A stretch of 64,000 bases of DNA from Acinetobacter tjernbergiae DSM 14971 = CIP 107465 (GCF_000374425.1 NZ_KB894355.1:1-64000); one strand, 5' to 3'. Positions 8,928 to 19,199 are shown, numbered from the stretch's first letter. Made by a program: numbers and translations. The notes: generated by a model from the letters alone, not told the origin.

Positions 8928-8933
8928 TATAAT
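8928..8933 (+). promoter_or_regulatory. Likely -10 element of the miaB promoter
   Basis: TATAAT lies 38 bases ahead of the miaB ATG within TGTTATAATCCGCGG. No good -35 hexamer is seen at 16-18 bases. The call rests on the -10 match and its position in the slt-miaB divergent gap. Confidence 0.45.
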
Positions 8934-8971
8934 CCGCGGTTTGTTTAAATCCACCTTGTTTAGGAGCCTGC

Positions 8972-10423
8972 ATGACGGTTCAAACATTCATTCCAAGTGC
9001 TGTAAAAGCTGCTTCAGAAAACACTGTTACCCAGCCAACGCACACCGCTGATGTTTCAATTAAAAAATTATTTATTGAAACGCAAGGGTGTCAGATGAAT
9101 GAGTATGACAGTCATCGTATGGCAGACTTATTGGGTGATTCGCACGGTTATGTGCTGACTGACAATCCAAACGACGCAGACATTCTGCTGATGAATACCT
9201 GTTCGATTCGTGAAAAAGCACAAGAGAAGGTCTTCAGTGGTTTAGGTCGTTGGCGCAAACTCAAAGAACAGAACCCTGATCTCGTGATTGGTGTTGGCGG
9301 TTGTGTTGCCTCTCAAGAAGGTGACAATATTCAAAAACGTGCGCCTTATGTCGATATGGTATTTGGTCCACAAACCTTGCACCGTTTGCCACAAATGCTA
9401 GATCAGCATCAAGCACAGATCGAAAAACCAAAGAAAGAAAAGATCAAATTGGTTGATATTTCTTTCCCAGATATTGAGAAATTTGACTTTCTGCCCGAGC
9501 CACGTGTTGAAGGCTTTAAAGCATTCGTTTCAATTATGGAAGGCTGTTCTAAATACTGTTCATTCTGTGTTGTACCTTATACCCGTGGTGAAGAAGTTTC
9601 TCGTCCACTGGATGATGTATTGGCTGAAATTGCAGGTTTAGCTGAAAAAGGCGTACGTGAGATCAGTTTACTTGGTCAAAACGTGAATGGCTATCGTGGT
9701 GAGACCTTTGAAGGCGAAATTTGCACCTTCCCTGAACTACTTCGTTTAGTGGCTGAAATTCCAGGGATTGGTCGTTTACGCTATACCACCTCTCACCCAC
9801 TTGAATTTTCTGATGATTTAATTCAATGCTATCGTGATTTACCGCAAATGGTTTCGCATTTACATTTACCAGTACAAAGTGGTTCGAACGATGTATTGCA
9901 AGCCATGAAGCGTAATCACACCATTGATGTCTATATCGATAAAATTGCCAAGCTACGAAAAGTACGCCCAGATATGCATTTATCGAGCGACTTTATTATC
10001 GGTTTCCCAGGTGAAACAGATCAGCATTTTGCTGAAACCCTACAGTTCATTAAAGATTTAGATTTCGATCATTCTTATAGTTTTGTGTACTCAAAACGTC
10101 CGGGTACGCCTGCATCAGACTTACCAGATAGTACGCCTGAGCAAGTCAAGAAAGATCGTCTCGCTCAAGTTCAGCAAGTGATTAAACAATCGAGTATTGA
10201 TAAAACAGATGCAATGCTGGGTAAAGTTGAACGCGTCTTGATTGAGAAAGTATCAGATAAAGATCCGAATGTCTTAATGGGCACTGCGGATAATACCCGT
10301 TTAGTCACCTTCATTGGTGATGCAACATGGGTTGGACGCTTTGCAGAAATTGAGATCACTGAAATTAAAACTTTAAATTTAGTTTATGGTGAACTCTTGA
10401 ATCTTGAACCTGACGTGGCGTAA
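8972..10423 (+). CDS. miaB: tRNA-2-methylthio-N6-dimethylallyladenosine synthase MiaB
   Basis: Radical-SAM methylthiotransferase that adds the 2-methylthio group to i6A37 of tRNAs. The N-terminal UPF0004 domain contains [20 protein letters not shown] and GGCVA, which hold the auxiliary iron-sulfur cluster cysteines. The radical-SAM motif is C192-S-K-Y-C196-S-F-C199. A TRAM domain closes the protein. At 483 aa it carries about 30 extra N-terminal residues compared with E. coli. AGGAG lies ahead of the ATG. phoH and ybeY follow in the conserved order, so this is probably the first gene of that operon. Confidence 0.97.
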   Translation: MTVQTFIPSAVKAASENTVTQPTHTADVSIKKLFIETQGCQMNEYDSHRMADLLGDSHGYVLTDNPNDADILLMNTCSIREKAQEKVFSGLGRWRKLKEQNPDLVIGVGGCVASQEGDNIQKRAPYVDMVFGPQTLHRLPQMLDQHQAQIEKPKKEKIKLVDISFPDIEKFDFLPEPRVEGFKAFVSIMEGCSKYCSFCVVPYTRGEEVSRPLDDVLAEIAGLAEKGVREISLLGQNVNGYRGETFEGEICTFPELLRLVAEIPGIGRLRYTTSHPLEFSDDLIQCYRDLPQMVSHLHLPVQSGSNDVLQAMKRNHTIDVYIDKIAKLRKVRPDMHLSSDFIIGFPGETDQHFAETLQFIKDLDFDHSYSFVYSKRPGTPASDLPDSTPEQVKKDRLAQVQQVIKQSSIDKTDAMLGKVERVLIEKVSDKDPNVLMGTADNTRLVTFIGDATWVGRFAEIEITEIKTLNLVYGELLNLEPDVA

Positions 10424-10463
10424 TGTAAGGGGTACTCTTACAAATCGACAAAAAGGGTTTCTC

Positions 10464-11540
10464 TTGACTGCAGCGATTCAACGTACAGTAATGTTCCCAG
10501 AAATTTCAATGGAACGTTTGAAAAGCATGCTCGGTGCGTATAACGGGCATATAAAGCAAATCGAACAACGTTTGGATGTCAAAATTAGTCACCGAGGCGA
10601 TGCTTTCTATCTTGATGGTAGTATCGAAACGGTCGAAAGAGCCGAAGCATTATTGCAACGGCTCTATCAAGAATCAGAACTTTCCCCTCAAATCAGCGCC
10701 GATGTTCTTCATTTAATGATTCAAGGTTCACAGACAGACCGTGAACTTATAGAAGATGCAGATCAAGAACATACGGGCTTAGATAACGTTTGGTTACAGA
10801 CCCGTAAAGGGCGAATTAACCCACGTGGTGCGAACCAAAAACGCTATGTGCAACGTATCTTACAAAGTGATATTTCATTCGGTATTGGCCCAGCAGGGAC
10901 AGGTAAAACCTACCTTGCGGTTGCTGCCGCAGTAGATATGCTTGAACGTAACGAAATTCAACGTATCCTATTGGTTCGTCCTGCGGTTGAAGCGGGTGAA
11001 AAACTGGGCTTTTTACCAGGTGATTTAACCCAGAAAATTGACCCCTACCTACGCCCACTTTATGATGCACTCTATGAAATGCTGGGCTTTGATAAAGTTG
11101 CCAAACTGATTGAACGTCAAGTCATCGAAGTTGCCCCACTGGCCTATATGCGCGGACGAACGTTAAATCATTCCTTTGTCATCTTGGATGAAGCACAAAA
11201 CACCACACCTGAACAAATGAAAATGTTTTTAACACGTTTAGGGTTTGGTTCTCGTGCAGTCATCACAGGTGACGTCACTCAAGTCGACTTACCTCGTGGG
11301 CAACAATCTGGCTTGGCACAGGCGTTACGTGTACTTGAAAATATAGATGAAATCCATATCACTCGTTTTCACTCTCGAGATATTGTGCGTCATCAACTGG
11401 TACAAAAAATTGTCGAAGCATATGAGGGCTGGGATTGTGAACAACAACGCTTATCTGCTGAAGCTCGTGCCGAACGTAAAGCTCGACAAGAAGCACTGAC
11501 TGCAGAAAATGACTCTGCGGCAGATGCACAACACATTTAG
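10464..11540 (+). CDS. PhoH-family ATPase (YbeZ type)
   Basis: Cytoplasmic P-loop ATPase that in E. coli works beside the rRNA-processing nuclease YbeY. The Walker A motif is GPAGTGKTY, Walker B is FVILDEAQN, and the GSRAVITGDVTQ segment is typical of PhoH. A KH-like region precedes the ATPase. I place the start at the TTG of 10464, giving LTAAIQRTVMFPEISMERL, because AAGGG lies about 7 bases upstream. The reading frame also has an ATG at 10404, inside the miaB end. The C-terminal tail is Ala/Glu-rich and variable. Followed by ybeY after a repeat-containing gap. Confidence 0.93.
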   Translation: MTAAIQRTVMFPEISMERLKSMLGAYNGHIKQIEQRLDVKISHRGDAFYLDGSIETVERAEALLQRLYQESELSPQISADVLHLMIQGSQTDRELIEDADQEHTGLDNVWLQTRKGRINPRGANQKRYVQRILQSDISFGIGPAGTGKTYLAVAAAVDMLERNEIQRILLVRPAVEAGEKLGFLPGDLTQKIDPYLRPLYDALYEMLGFDKVAKLIERQVIEVAPLAYMRGRTLNHSFVILDEAQNTTPEQMKMFLTRLGFGSRAVITGDVTQVDLPRGQQSGLAQALRVLENIDEIHITRFHSRDIVRHQLVQKIVEAYEGWDCEQQRLSAEARAERKARQEALTAENDSAADAQHI

Positions 11541-11568
11541 AACAACCCTCTAACCCTCTGTTTAGAAA

Positions 11569-11677
11569 AATCCCGCTAAGTCCCCCTTTAATAAAAGGGG
11601 GACTTTCCACGAAATAAAGGAAATACTTACATTCGTGAAATGCCTTCCTTTAAAAAAGGAGGTCGGGAGAGATGATT
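11569..11677. repeat. Intergenic inverted-repeat element between phoH and ybeY
   Basis: The element starts with AATCCCGCTAAG and ends with GTCGGGAGAGATGATT. Inside, GTCCCCCTTT (11580-11589) pairs perfectly with AAAGGGGGAC (11594-11603), and CCTTCCTTT/AAAAGGAGG forms an imperfect second hairpin. Its left half closely matches the element at 55361-55433 (CTAA-x-TCCCCCTTTA-xx-AAA-x-GGGGAC-TTT). A middle stretch with CACGAA...TTCGTG is absent from the other copy. Both copies sit in the mRNA between operon genes. Confidence 0.65.
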
Positions 11678-11688
11678 AAGGATCTATT

Positions 11689-12174
11689 TTGAAAATCAAC
11701 TTAAGCCTTCAACAAGACTTTCAAGCAACTGAATTACCACTTAAACGTGGTCAAATGAAAAAGCAGATTGAAACTACACTACGCCATGTCGGTTTCGATG
11801 TGGACTGTGAAATAGGGATTGCCTGTGTTGATCTTGCAGAAAGCCATGAGCTGAATCTGCAATATCGTGAAAAAGATAAACCCACCAATGTGCTGTCTTT
11901 TCCAAGCGACATCCCAGAAGAAATGCTCAGCTTACTGGATGCAGAACCTCTAGGTGACTTGGTGATTTGTATTCCTGTGGTTTTACAAGAAGCAACTGAA
12001 CAACAAAAGACGCCAAGCGATCATTTCACCCATTTACTGGTTCATGGCGTTTTACATTTACTTGGCTATGATCATGAAACCAGTGAAGCTGAAGCAGAAG
12101 AAATGGAAGCTTTAGAAATTGAAATTCTCAAAAAACTAGGGATCACCAATCCGTACCAAGCAGATGAGATTTAA
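11689..12174 (+). CDS. ybeY: Endoribonuclease YbeY (16S rRNA maturation)
   Basis: Zinc-dependent single-strand endoribonuclease needed for 16S rRNA 3-prime-end maturation and ribosome quality control. The metal motif is H119-G-V-L-H123-L-L-G-Y-D-H129, preceded by NVLSFP and LGDLVIC, all family hallmarks. The start is a TTG with AAGGA about 6 bases upstream; no ATG lies nearby in frame. Length 161 aa fits. It follows phoH, its usual partner, and overlaps the next reading frame by 11 bases. Confidence 0.96.
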   Translation: MKINLSLQQDFQATELPLKRGQMKKQIETTLRHVGFDVDCEIGIACVDLAESHELNLQYREKDKPTNVLSFPSDIPEEMLSLLDAEPLGDLVICIPVVLQEATEQQKTPSDHFTHLLVHGVLHLLGYDHETSEAEAEEMEALEIEILKKLGITNPYQADEI

Positions 12175-12484
12175 TCAAGCTCCTATGTATATCGTCATTT
12201 TTAAAGCCAAGATCAAACAACTTGATTCGACCTACTCAGAAATGGCACAAAAACTGAGGAATAGAGCATTAAGCCAATTTAACTGCGCCAAGTTCGAAGC
12301 ATGTAGTGAAAATGGTTTTGAAATTGCACTGTCTTATTGGCATAGTCTTGAAGATATTAAACATTGGCAACAAGATGCAGAACATCAAGTTGCGCAACGC
12401 TTAGGCAAAGAAAAGTGGTATCAGGACTTTAGTGTGGAGATCTGCAAAGTTGAACGTGCTTATTCAAGTCAAAATGGCTTGTGA
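12164..12484 (+). CDS. Antibiotic-biosynthesis-monooxygenase-like (ABM) small protein
   Basis: A 106-aa protein with the ABM ferredoxin-like pattern: an N-terminal strand ([10 protein letters not shown]), a long helix, a strand, then [22 protein letters not shown], the typical SYWxxLEDIxxWxxxxEH segment. Members include small heme- or quinone-handling oxygenases, but many have no known activity. The frame begins at 12164 inside ybeY, suggesting translational coupling; a second ATG at 12185 gives the more usual family start and neither has a strong ribosome site. It is the last gene before a terminator. Confidence 0.75.
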   Translation: MRFNQAPMYIVIFKAKIKQLDSTYSEMAQKLRNRALSQFNCAKFEACSENGFEIALSYWHSLEDIKHWQQDAEHQVAQRLGKEKWYQDFSVEICKVERAYSSQNGL

Positions 12485-12516
12485 ATAACACGCGACTTAT
12501 CCACATGTGTAATAAA

Positions 12517-12542
12517 AAAACGGCTGAATTCAGCCGTTTTTT
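12517..12542. terminator. Bidirectional terminator between ABM gene and siderophore receptor
   Basis: AAAACGGCTGAATTCAGCCGTTTT is a perfect palindrome in two halves, with T-runs on both strands. It serves the ybeY-side operon and the convergent receptor gene. Confidence 0.85.
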
Positions 12543-12555
12543 TATTATTTATTTT

Positions 12556-14694
12556 TTAGAATTGATAACGTAAGGTCAATGTTGCATTACGTGGAGCGCC
12601 ATAGACCATGCCATTCATACCAAGACCTTCATAATATTTTTCATCAAATATATTATTTAGGTTCAATTGTGCCTTGATATTCTGATCAAAATCATAGCCG
12701 ACCATTAAATTAGTCAATACATAGGCATCCTGTGTAATTTGACCTAAACTTTCATCTACGTAAGTCTTGCTCTTATAATTTAAACCACCGCCCACGCTCC
12801 ATTTATCCAATTTATATTTGGTAAATAGATTAGCAGTGGTGCGTGCTGATGTCGTTTGTACTTCTTTATCATTCGCATCTTTAGCATTGAAATGAGCGAC
12901 ACCAAAGCTCATATTCCAGTTTGGTAAAATCTCGCCATCTAGTTCAAATTCAACGCCTTTGCTCTTTACTCCATCTACACTACGATAAGCATCAACAGGT
13001 TGACCATTCACCGTAATTTTCTCTCCTGTGATCTCTGCAACATTATCCTGCTGGGTCTGGAATACTGTAAATGCGGCATTTAATTTGCCCTCATAGAATT
13101 CACCTTTTAAGCCTGTTTCATAATTTTTACCTTCACGGGGATCCAAATATTTACCATCCAGACCTCGTTTATCTTCTGGCTTAAAGATACCTGTATAACT
13201 GGCATACCATGAATAATTATCCAGAAAATCAAAGATTAGACCTGCATAAGGAGTAACCTCGTTATTAAACTCCCGATTACCATCACCATCTTCACTTTCA
13301 TATTTCCAGTTAGATAAACGTACGCCTGTTACCAGTTTTAAAGGTTCTAACAGGGTAAATTTACCTGCGACATAAGCGCCTGTTTGAGTCGTTTTATTGG
13401 ATGGCATTTTATTGTTGTTATTGATTGAACCCAGAAGTCTTGAATTTGCGGCTTCATCAAAGTCAATTACATAATCATCAAGCAATGGATTACCATAAGC
13501 GGCATCCGTTTTTTTGCTCTGGTTATACATAAAGCCTGCGATCACTTCCTGCTTTAAACCAGCAATGGTAAATGGGGCTGAAACTGAAGCATCCACATTA
13601 TTCTGGGTAAATGTAGATTCACTCGTATAAGGATATAAATCCGATGCACTATTGGTCGCCTTGTCTGCACCATTCAGATCCCATATATACAATAAAGCAG
13701 TTTCGCCTTTTAATTGACGATAGTCATAATTGACATTTAGGCTAATGTCATTCCATAATTTTTGTTTAAATGTGGCAAACGCAGAAGTTGTATCCGCATT
13801 CCAGTATGTCCAGTCAGAAGTAACTGTTTTAGAACGGTCGAAATTAGTACGTGTACCATCGCTATAAAATGCTGGCAAACCACCCCATTTAATCCCATTT
13901 CGTTCAAGATTCTGATAACTTGCACCTACTGATAAATAGGTACTATCGGTTAAGTCTGCATCAATCACACCATAAACCAGATTATTGTCTTTATTATAGT
14001 GATCAGCAAAGGAATCCATTTGCTCGTGTTTTACCACCACACGACCACGAACACTGCCATCCGAGTTTAATGGCGTAGAAACATCGGCAGTACTACTCCA
14101 TGCATTCCATGAACCTAAAGAAGTACTAACATTTCCTGTCAACTCTTTAGAATTTGCATGTTTTCTAACCATATTAATCGCAATGGCAGGGTTTCCTGCA
14201 CCTGTCATCAGACCATTCGCCCCTTTTACCAATTCTACCCGATCATATAGACTTAAATCTGGATCGCCCGCATTATCAAAATCTGAAGTGCTTGGCACAC
14301 CATCAAACAAGTAATAATCGACATCAAAACCACGAGCCGTTGGATATTGGCGCTCATCCCACTGGTTTACAGTAACACCTGTTACATTCTTCAGTAATTC
14401 CTGAAAAGAATTGATATTGGCATCATCCAAATATTCACGGCTAATCACTTTAACTGATTGCGGTGTTTCACGTAGAGACAAATTCAGCTTTGTAGAAGTA
14501 TTAGTACTCTTTGCTGTATAACTTTTTGTCCCTTCTGTGGTTGCTGTATTTTCCTTCTCTGCATTTACAGTAATGGTCGGTAGCACAACATTTTCAGTTG
14601 TTGATTCAGCGTAAGCAAATGATGGTAAAAGCACCGCCATAGCGAGCATCAGTGGATGTGCTTTGAAAGTTTTTAACAATGTATATTGATACAT
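12556..14694 (-). CDS. TonB-dependent siderophore receptor (FhuE/FpvA-like)
   Basis: Outer-membrane beta-barrel receptor that imports a ferric siderophore using TonB energy. Signal peptide (MLAMAVLLPSFAYA), then a plug domain with LRETPQSVKVISREYLDD, DGVPS, RVELVKGANGLM and GNPAIAINMVRK, then a barrel ending in aromatic YQF. The FhuE/FpvA subfamily is suggested by LRETPQSV and the plug pattern; the ligand cannot be told. I chose ATG 14694; an in-frame ATG at 14733 adds 13 residues ahead of the signal peptide. A possible Fur box lies about 110 bases upstream. No transport genes accompany it. Confidence 0.92.
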   Translation of the reverse strand: MYQYTLLKTFKAHPLMLAMAVLLPSFAYAESTTENVVLPTITVNAEKENTATTEGTKSYTAKSTNTSTKLNLSLRETPQSVKVISREYLDDANINSFQELLKNVTGVTVNQWDERQYPTARGFDVDYYLFDGVPSTSDFDNAGDPDLSLYDRVELVKGANGLMTGAGNPAIAINMVRKHANSKELTGNVSTSLGSWNAWSSTADVSTPLNSDGSVRGRVVVKHEQMDSFADHYNKDNNLVYGVIDADLTDSTYLSVGASYQNLERNGIKWGGLPAFYSDGTRTNFDRSKTVTSDWTYWNADTTSAFATFKQKLWNDISLNVNYDYRQLKGETALLYIWDLNGADKATNSASDLYPYTSESTFTQNNVDASVSAPFTIAGLKQEVIAGFMYNQSKKTDAAYGNPLLDDYVIDFDEAANSRLLGSINNNNKMPSNKTTQTGAYVAGKFTLLEPLKLVTGVRLSNWKYESEDGDGNREFNNEVTPYAGLIFDFLDNYSWYASYTGIFKPEDKRGLDGKYLDPREGKNYETGLKGEFYEGKLNAAFTVFQTQQDNVAEITGEKITVNGQPVDAYRSVDGVKSKGVEFELDGEILPNWNMSFGVAHFNAKDANDKEVQTTSARTTANLFTKYKLDKWSVGGGLNYKSKTYVDESLGQITQDAYVLTNLMVGYDFDQNIKAQLNLNNIFDEKYYEGLGMNGMVYGAPRNATLTLRYQF

Positions 14695-14807
14695 GGAAGA
14701 ATGCCCTTGATCGTATGGAACATTTGAAAACATGCACGCCTACCCCACAGCAATACTTAAAAAGGATGCACGCATTTCAAAATTAAAGATAATCTAAAAT
14801 ATACAGC

Positions 14808-14828
14808 GAATGATAATTGTTTTTATTA
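14808..14828. promoter_or_regulatory. Possible Fur box upstream of the siderophore receptor
   Basis: GAATGATAATTGTTTTTATTA resembles the repeated NATWAT pattern of Fur sites, with a good first half (TGATAAT) and a weaker second half. It lies about 115-135 bases upstream of the receptor start. Iron repression fits the gene function, but the match is partial. Confidence 0.45.
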
Positions 14829-14979
14829 TTATTTCAAATTTATTAAGGTGAATTTAATTGTCTGTTTTTATTTAATTAAAAATAGGGTTAAAACTTGCTA
14901 AAAATTAATATTTTGATTTTTATGAAATTTTTAATTGATTTTTTATGATCACAAATTTCTATCGAGCTGAGATATGAGT

Positions 14980-15867
14980 TCAATGTACCTCGAACTCCGC
15001 ATCTACAGGGTCAAAACGCCATGTCCGAATAATGCGTAACTCAGAAATATCTTTTTTCATATTGGCATCGAATGCTCCAAATGGCGCACCACGGCGAACC
15101 GATGCTTTTGCCGCTTCATCTAAAATGGCATGCCCAGAACTCTCAATTAAACGAATTGCACGGATTCCGCCTTCTGTATTCAAAATCACCATCAAACGAA
15201 CTTCACCTGCTAAGCGTTGTTGTTTTGCTTCATCTGGATAATAACGGTTACCATACAATTCAACTTTCTGACGGAACTTGTCGAGATAAGCCGCAGATGC
15301 ATCCTGTTTTGCCTGAATCCCATCGATGGTTTTAATCCGTTGTTTACGGCTGAAATCTTGCTGTCGCTGTAAATATTGTGCTTCTAGGCTCGCCACCATC
15401 GCAGCTTTTGCCTGAAATTGACTTTGTAACTCATCTAAGGTTTTTTTACGTTCACTTTGTTCTGCTTGTTTTTGCCAACTTAGAATCGTCATTAAGACTT
15501 TTTCTTCAAATTTTAACTCTCGTTTTTGCTGAATCTTTTCTAAGCTTTCTAACTCAGACTCCCCTGTTGTCGCATCTGCTTTCATCGGTGCAGGCATATC
15601 ACTCGACATACGATGTGCTTCACGAAAATCACCTGAACCTTTTTGATCAGCTTGTGCTAAAAAATCTGCATCTTTGACCTTATCTTGGCTTGGGCGAACC
15701 GTGACGGCGATTTCTTTAGTTGAGGTATCGGTCGGTGACGGCATTGCAAACTGAATTGCGAGCACAGCGCCATGCAGAAGCATCGCTAAAGTAACGGCCC
15801 CAACAAAAATTGGATCTTGCCACCAGAATGTAGGCAATTTAGATTGAAGATTTATATTCTTTAGCAT
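14980..15867 (-). CDS. TonB-family energy transducer with helical spacer
   Basis: A 295-aa inner-membrane-anchored protein. One membrane segment near residues 18-40 (FVGAVTLAMLLHGAVLAIQFAM) includes the His typical of TonB anchors. The C-terminus is a TonB domain (EVRLMVILNTEGGIRAIRLIESSGH, then IIRTWRFDP). Unlike classical TonB there is no Pro-rich spacer; residues about 110-210 are charged and helical (KRELKFEEK, SQFQAKAAMVASLEAQYLQR), more like TolA. ATG 15867 is preferred; a TTG at 15924 opens the frame. The receptor lies immediately downstream on the same strand, so it may be a partner. ExbB/ExbD are not adjacent here. Confidence 0.85.
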   Translation of the reverse strand: MLKNINLQSKLPTFWWQDPIFVGAVTLAMLLHGAVLAIQFAMPSPTDTSTKEIAVTVRPSQDKVKDADFLAQADQKGSGDFREAHRMSSDMPAPMKADATTGESELESLEKIQQKRELKFEEKVLMTILSWQKQAEQSERKKTLDELQSQFQAKAAMVASLEAQYLQRQQDFSRKQRIKTIDGIQAKQDASAAYLDKFRQKVELYGNRYYPDEAKQQRLAGEVRLMVILNTEGGIRAIRLIESSGHAILDEAAKASVRRGAPFGAFDANMKKDISELRIIRTWRFDPVDAEFEVH

Positions 15868-16109
15868 GGTATTAAGCGGCAAAAATGCCTTATCCCCAAC
15901 GGTGATAACCGTATAAAAACCCAACCAATATTCAAAATTTTACAAAAATGTGATCCACTTATGGCTAGAGTGTTTTGATACCATCATTTTATGAAAATGT
16001 AGCAATTAATTTTGCTACACTGCAAGTCAGAAATTTATTTTTATTTTTTATTGAATGCAAAGATCGTGGCATTGCTATCCCTATCAATTCACTTTCTGGA
16101 ACAACTTTT

Positions 16110-16790
16110 ATGCAAACGCTAATTTCATCCGTTGTTAAACGTCTACGTAAAGTTTACCAAAAAGCCGAAGAATTCATTGAAGAGGAAAGAGAGTTTTCAC
16201 TCTCACAAGTTTTTGTCAATGCGACAATGGAACGCTACGTCACAGAAAAAGTAGCAATCATTAAAGATCTTCATGCCGATCTATATGATGGATGGCTACG
16301 TTTATATGCCACCATTGATGTGAAAGGTTTACATACCACCTTGTCTGTTGACTTAAAGCTTATTCAGATGGAAATGAATAAAGATGTGCAACTCATGGTA
16401 TTTGAACAAATCAGCAATACTCAAGTGATCGAAGCTAGTTTTAAAAATATTTTCCAGAAATGGGGCTTCTATGTTGCGATTTGGTATTATCAAAAATTTC
16501 GTGATGAAGACCCACTCGGTAAAATTTTAGAACATTTTGAAGTTGTTTCAGTCCAAGATGAATTACTTTATTTGGATTTAAATCGCTGGTTTAAAAAGAA
16601 AGCAAGTATTATTGAAACACTAAGTAAAGTTCATGTGAACCGCGCGAGAGTTCGCCCTGCTGAGTTAATTGTTTGGGGCAATGTTAATTTAGCTGCTATT
16701 TTGTACCCGCCGAATGACGATGACTTTGATGAAGATGGGTTAGAGGACACAGAAGTTACGCCAATTCAGCAAAAAGATGTGAGAAAATAA
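16110..16790 (+). CDS. Conserved hypothetical protein, 226 aa
   Basis: Family not recognised. The N-terminal 35 residues are charged and helical (VVKRLRKVYQKAEEFIEEER). The middle looks like alternating strands and helices (LYDGWLRLYATIDVKGLHTTLSVDLKL), and the C-terminus is very acidic (NDDDFDEDGLEDTE). No signal peptide is seen. The frame is open from 15975, but ATG 16110 has GGA upstream and starts a plausible protein. It is divergent from the TonB-like gene and alone on its strand. Confidence 0.7.
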   Translation: MQTLISSVVKRLRKVYQKAEEFIEEEREFSLSQVFVNATMERYVTEKVAIIKDLHADLYDGWLRLYATIDVKGLHTTLSVDLKLIQMEMNKDVQLMVFEQISNTQVIEASFKNIFQKWGFYVAIWYYQKFRDEDPLGKILEHFEVVSVQDELLYLDLNRWFKKKASIIETLSKVHVNRARVRPAELIVWGNVNLAAILYPPNDDDFDEDGLEDTEVTPIQQKDVRK

Positions 16791-16988
16791 TCAAATGACA
16801 TCTGTGTGGCATGGGCTGTTCCAGTGCATGCCGCTAAAATAAATATCTTCATGATACATACGAAAAATTAACAAGCATTTAATAAAAAACCTGATTTTTT
16901 CTTCATAATCTACAGGCATAATAACGACAAATCGTAATGATAAAGAGTGATTTCGTTATCTGTAATCATTCCAAGGATATATACTGTG

Positions 16989-17693
16989 ATGACAAAGAAA
17001 TTATTGAAAGTAGTTGGTATTACTTCAGCTACCATTCTAAGTGTGAGCTTATCTAGTCACGCATTAGCCATGACTCCATTCCAAGCAAGCTATCAATTCA
17101 GCTATAACAATAAAAACCTCGGCTCAGCAACACGCACACTTTCCCAACAAGGTAATAACTGGACTTATCAATTTAGTGCAAAAGCGGGTGGAATTGCGTC
17201 TGCTTCTGAAACCAGCCAATTTAGTTTTGCAGAGAATAAGATCACTTCGCAAAAATTTAGCCGTAGCAGTAAAATTTTGATTCACAGCAACACGATGAGT
17301 ATTAACTTCAATCCGAATAGTAAAATCATCAACACCAAAAAAGATGACACTGCACGTTCATTTGCATGGCAAGCAGGTGCATTGGATGAACTCAATGCTG
17401 AATTGCAAATTCGTGAGGATTTAAAAAGTAATTCTTTAAAAACCAAATATTTAATTGCTGATGCAAAAGCATTAGACGATCGTCGCTTTGTCAAACAAGG
17501 TACGGAAACAGTTAAAACAAATTATGGGACGTTCAGCACCATTAAAGTGGTCATGCAACATGATCGACCTGAGCGTAACACCGTATTTTGGTTAGCGCCA
17601 AAACTCGATTATCTACCTGTCAAAATGGCACATAACGATGGTAAATCGTCTTATGGCTTATTATTAACAGGCTATTCAGGTAAGACCAACTAA
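16989..17693 (+). CDS. DUF3108 domain-containing exported protein
   Basis: A 234-aa protein with a signal peptide (SATILSVSLSSHALAM, cleaved before TPFQASY). The mature part follows the DUF3108 pattern: F(Q/E)ASYxFxYxxKxLGSATRTL at the front, a strand-rich middle, and YGTFSTIKVVMQHD...TVFWLAPKLDYLPVKM near the end. The family is periplasmic and of unknown function. The ATG at 16989 directly follows an in-frame GTG; AAGGA is 12 and 9 bases from each, so the GTG is also possible. Confidence 0.85.
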   Translation: MTKKLLKVVGITSATILSVSLSSHALAMTPFQASYQFSYNNKNLGSATRTLSQQGNNWTYQFSAKAGGIASASETSQFSFAENKITSQKFSRSSKILIHSNTMSINFNPNSKIINTKKDDTARSFAWQAGALDELNAELQIREDLKSNSLKTKYLIADAKALDDRRFVKQGTETVKTNYGTFSTIKVVMQHDRPERNTVFWLAPKLDYLPVKMAHNDGKSSYGLLLTGYSGKTN

Positions 17694-17754
17694 CCATTTG
17701 GTCAATTTTAACTTGCAATTTTTTAGATGCTTTTTAAAATATGCCTTTGCTTGA

Positions 17755-18357
<603 letters not shown>

Positions 18358-18372
18358 GATTCAACATTGAAT

Positions 18373-18404
18373 AAAAAAGCGGATGAATCTTCATCCGCTT
18401 TTTT
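18373..18404. terminator. Bidirectional terminator between xpt and DUF1963 gene
   Basis: AAAAAAGCGGATGA and TCATCCGCTTTTTT pair perfectly around a 4-base loop. Both strands end in T-runs, so it can end xpt and the convergent gene. Confidence 0.88.
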
Positions 18405-18407
18405 ATA

Positions 18408-19199
18408 TTAGCAACAATCCCAGTTATACAAGACTTTGGAAAAGTCACGTTTCTTTAAGTCTTCAGGATGAATAAAGAAATTTGCCACACCACAATCACC
18501 CCACATAATATTGACTCCTTTACTATCATCAGTATCGACCTGAAATAGTAAGGTATAATCCATAATATTTTTGTTATAGTCTCGTGGATCAGATTGAGTA
18601 AAATACGGATAACCGCCTAAGCGATGTCCCATTGCAGACAATGTCTCACTATATGCTACATAGAAGTCATTTTCACCTGTTCCAATATTAAAACCATGGT
18701 CATCAATACTGATTGGCTGCTGCTCAAGTTTAAATTCAACTGCGTATTGTCCATCAAAAGGTAAATAATCAAGATCATCTTCCTCGATTTCAATATCAGA
18801 AAAATCCTGTTTAAGCTGCTGAATATCATCAATCACATGCTCAAAATACAAAATCCGAAAATCTGATTGCTTTTGCTTATTGTCATAATTCATACCAAAT
18901 GAATCATCAGCTGCAATATAAAATTGCAAAATCCCCTTGTCTGGGAAATTAGGTAAACTTGGAATTTCAGCAAAATTAAACTGGGCCAATAAAGCTAGAG
19001 GGTTGCCATGAGAATCTAAAGGATAAGCAACATCTAAAGGTAAATACGGTTTTCCGCCCACCTTACTCTGCCATACAGTTAATCTATCATTAGGCGTGAG
19101 TTGCATACTGACTGTTGGCAAAATAGTAGCCGATATTTTTTCTAAGAATGGCTGCAAACTGTTCGGCAAACTTTCTGGTTTAAAATTCATTGTATTCAT
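18408..19199 (-). CDS. DUF1963 (YwqG-like) family protein
   Basis: A 263-aa cytoplasmic protein with YwqG/DUF1963 features: SKVGGKPYLP, ALLAQFNFAEIP, GILQFYIAADDSFG, GHRLGGYPYFTQSDPR and DTDDSKGVNIMWGDCGVANFFI. These conserved segments form the fold of the family, whose function is unknown. Two Cys end the protein (WDCC). A second ATG lies three codons in. It is convergent with xpt and divergent from thyA. Confidence 0.88.
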   Translation of the reverse strand: MNTMNFKPESLPNSLQPFLEKISATILPTVSMQLTPNDRLTVWQSKVGGKPYLPLDVAYPLDSHGNPLALLAQFNFAEIPSLPNFPDKGILQFYIAADDSFGMNYDNKQKQSDFRILYFEHVIDDIQQLKQDFSDIEIEEDDLDYLPFDGQYAVEFKLEQQPISIDDHGFNIGTGENDFYVAYSETLSAMGHRLGGYPYFTQSDPRDYNKNIMDYTLLFQVDTDDSKGVNIMWGDCGVANFFIHPEDLKKRDFSKVLYNWDCC

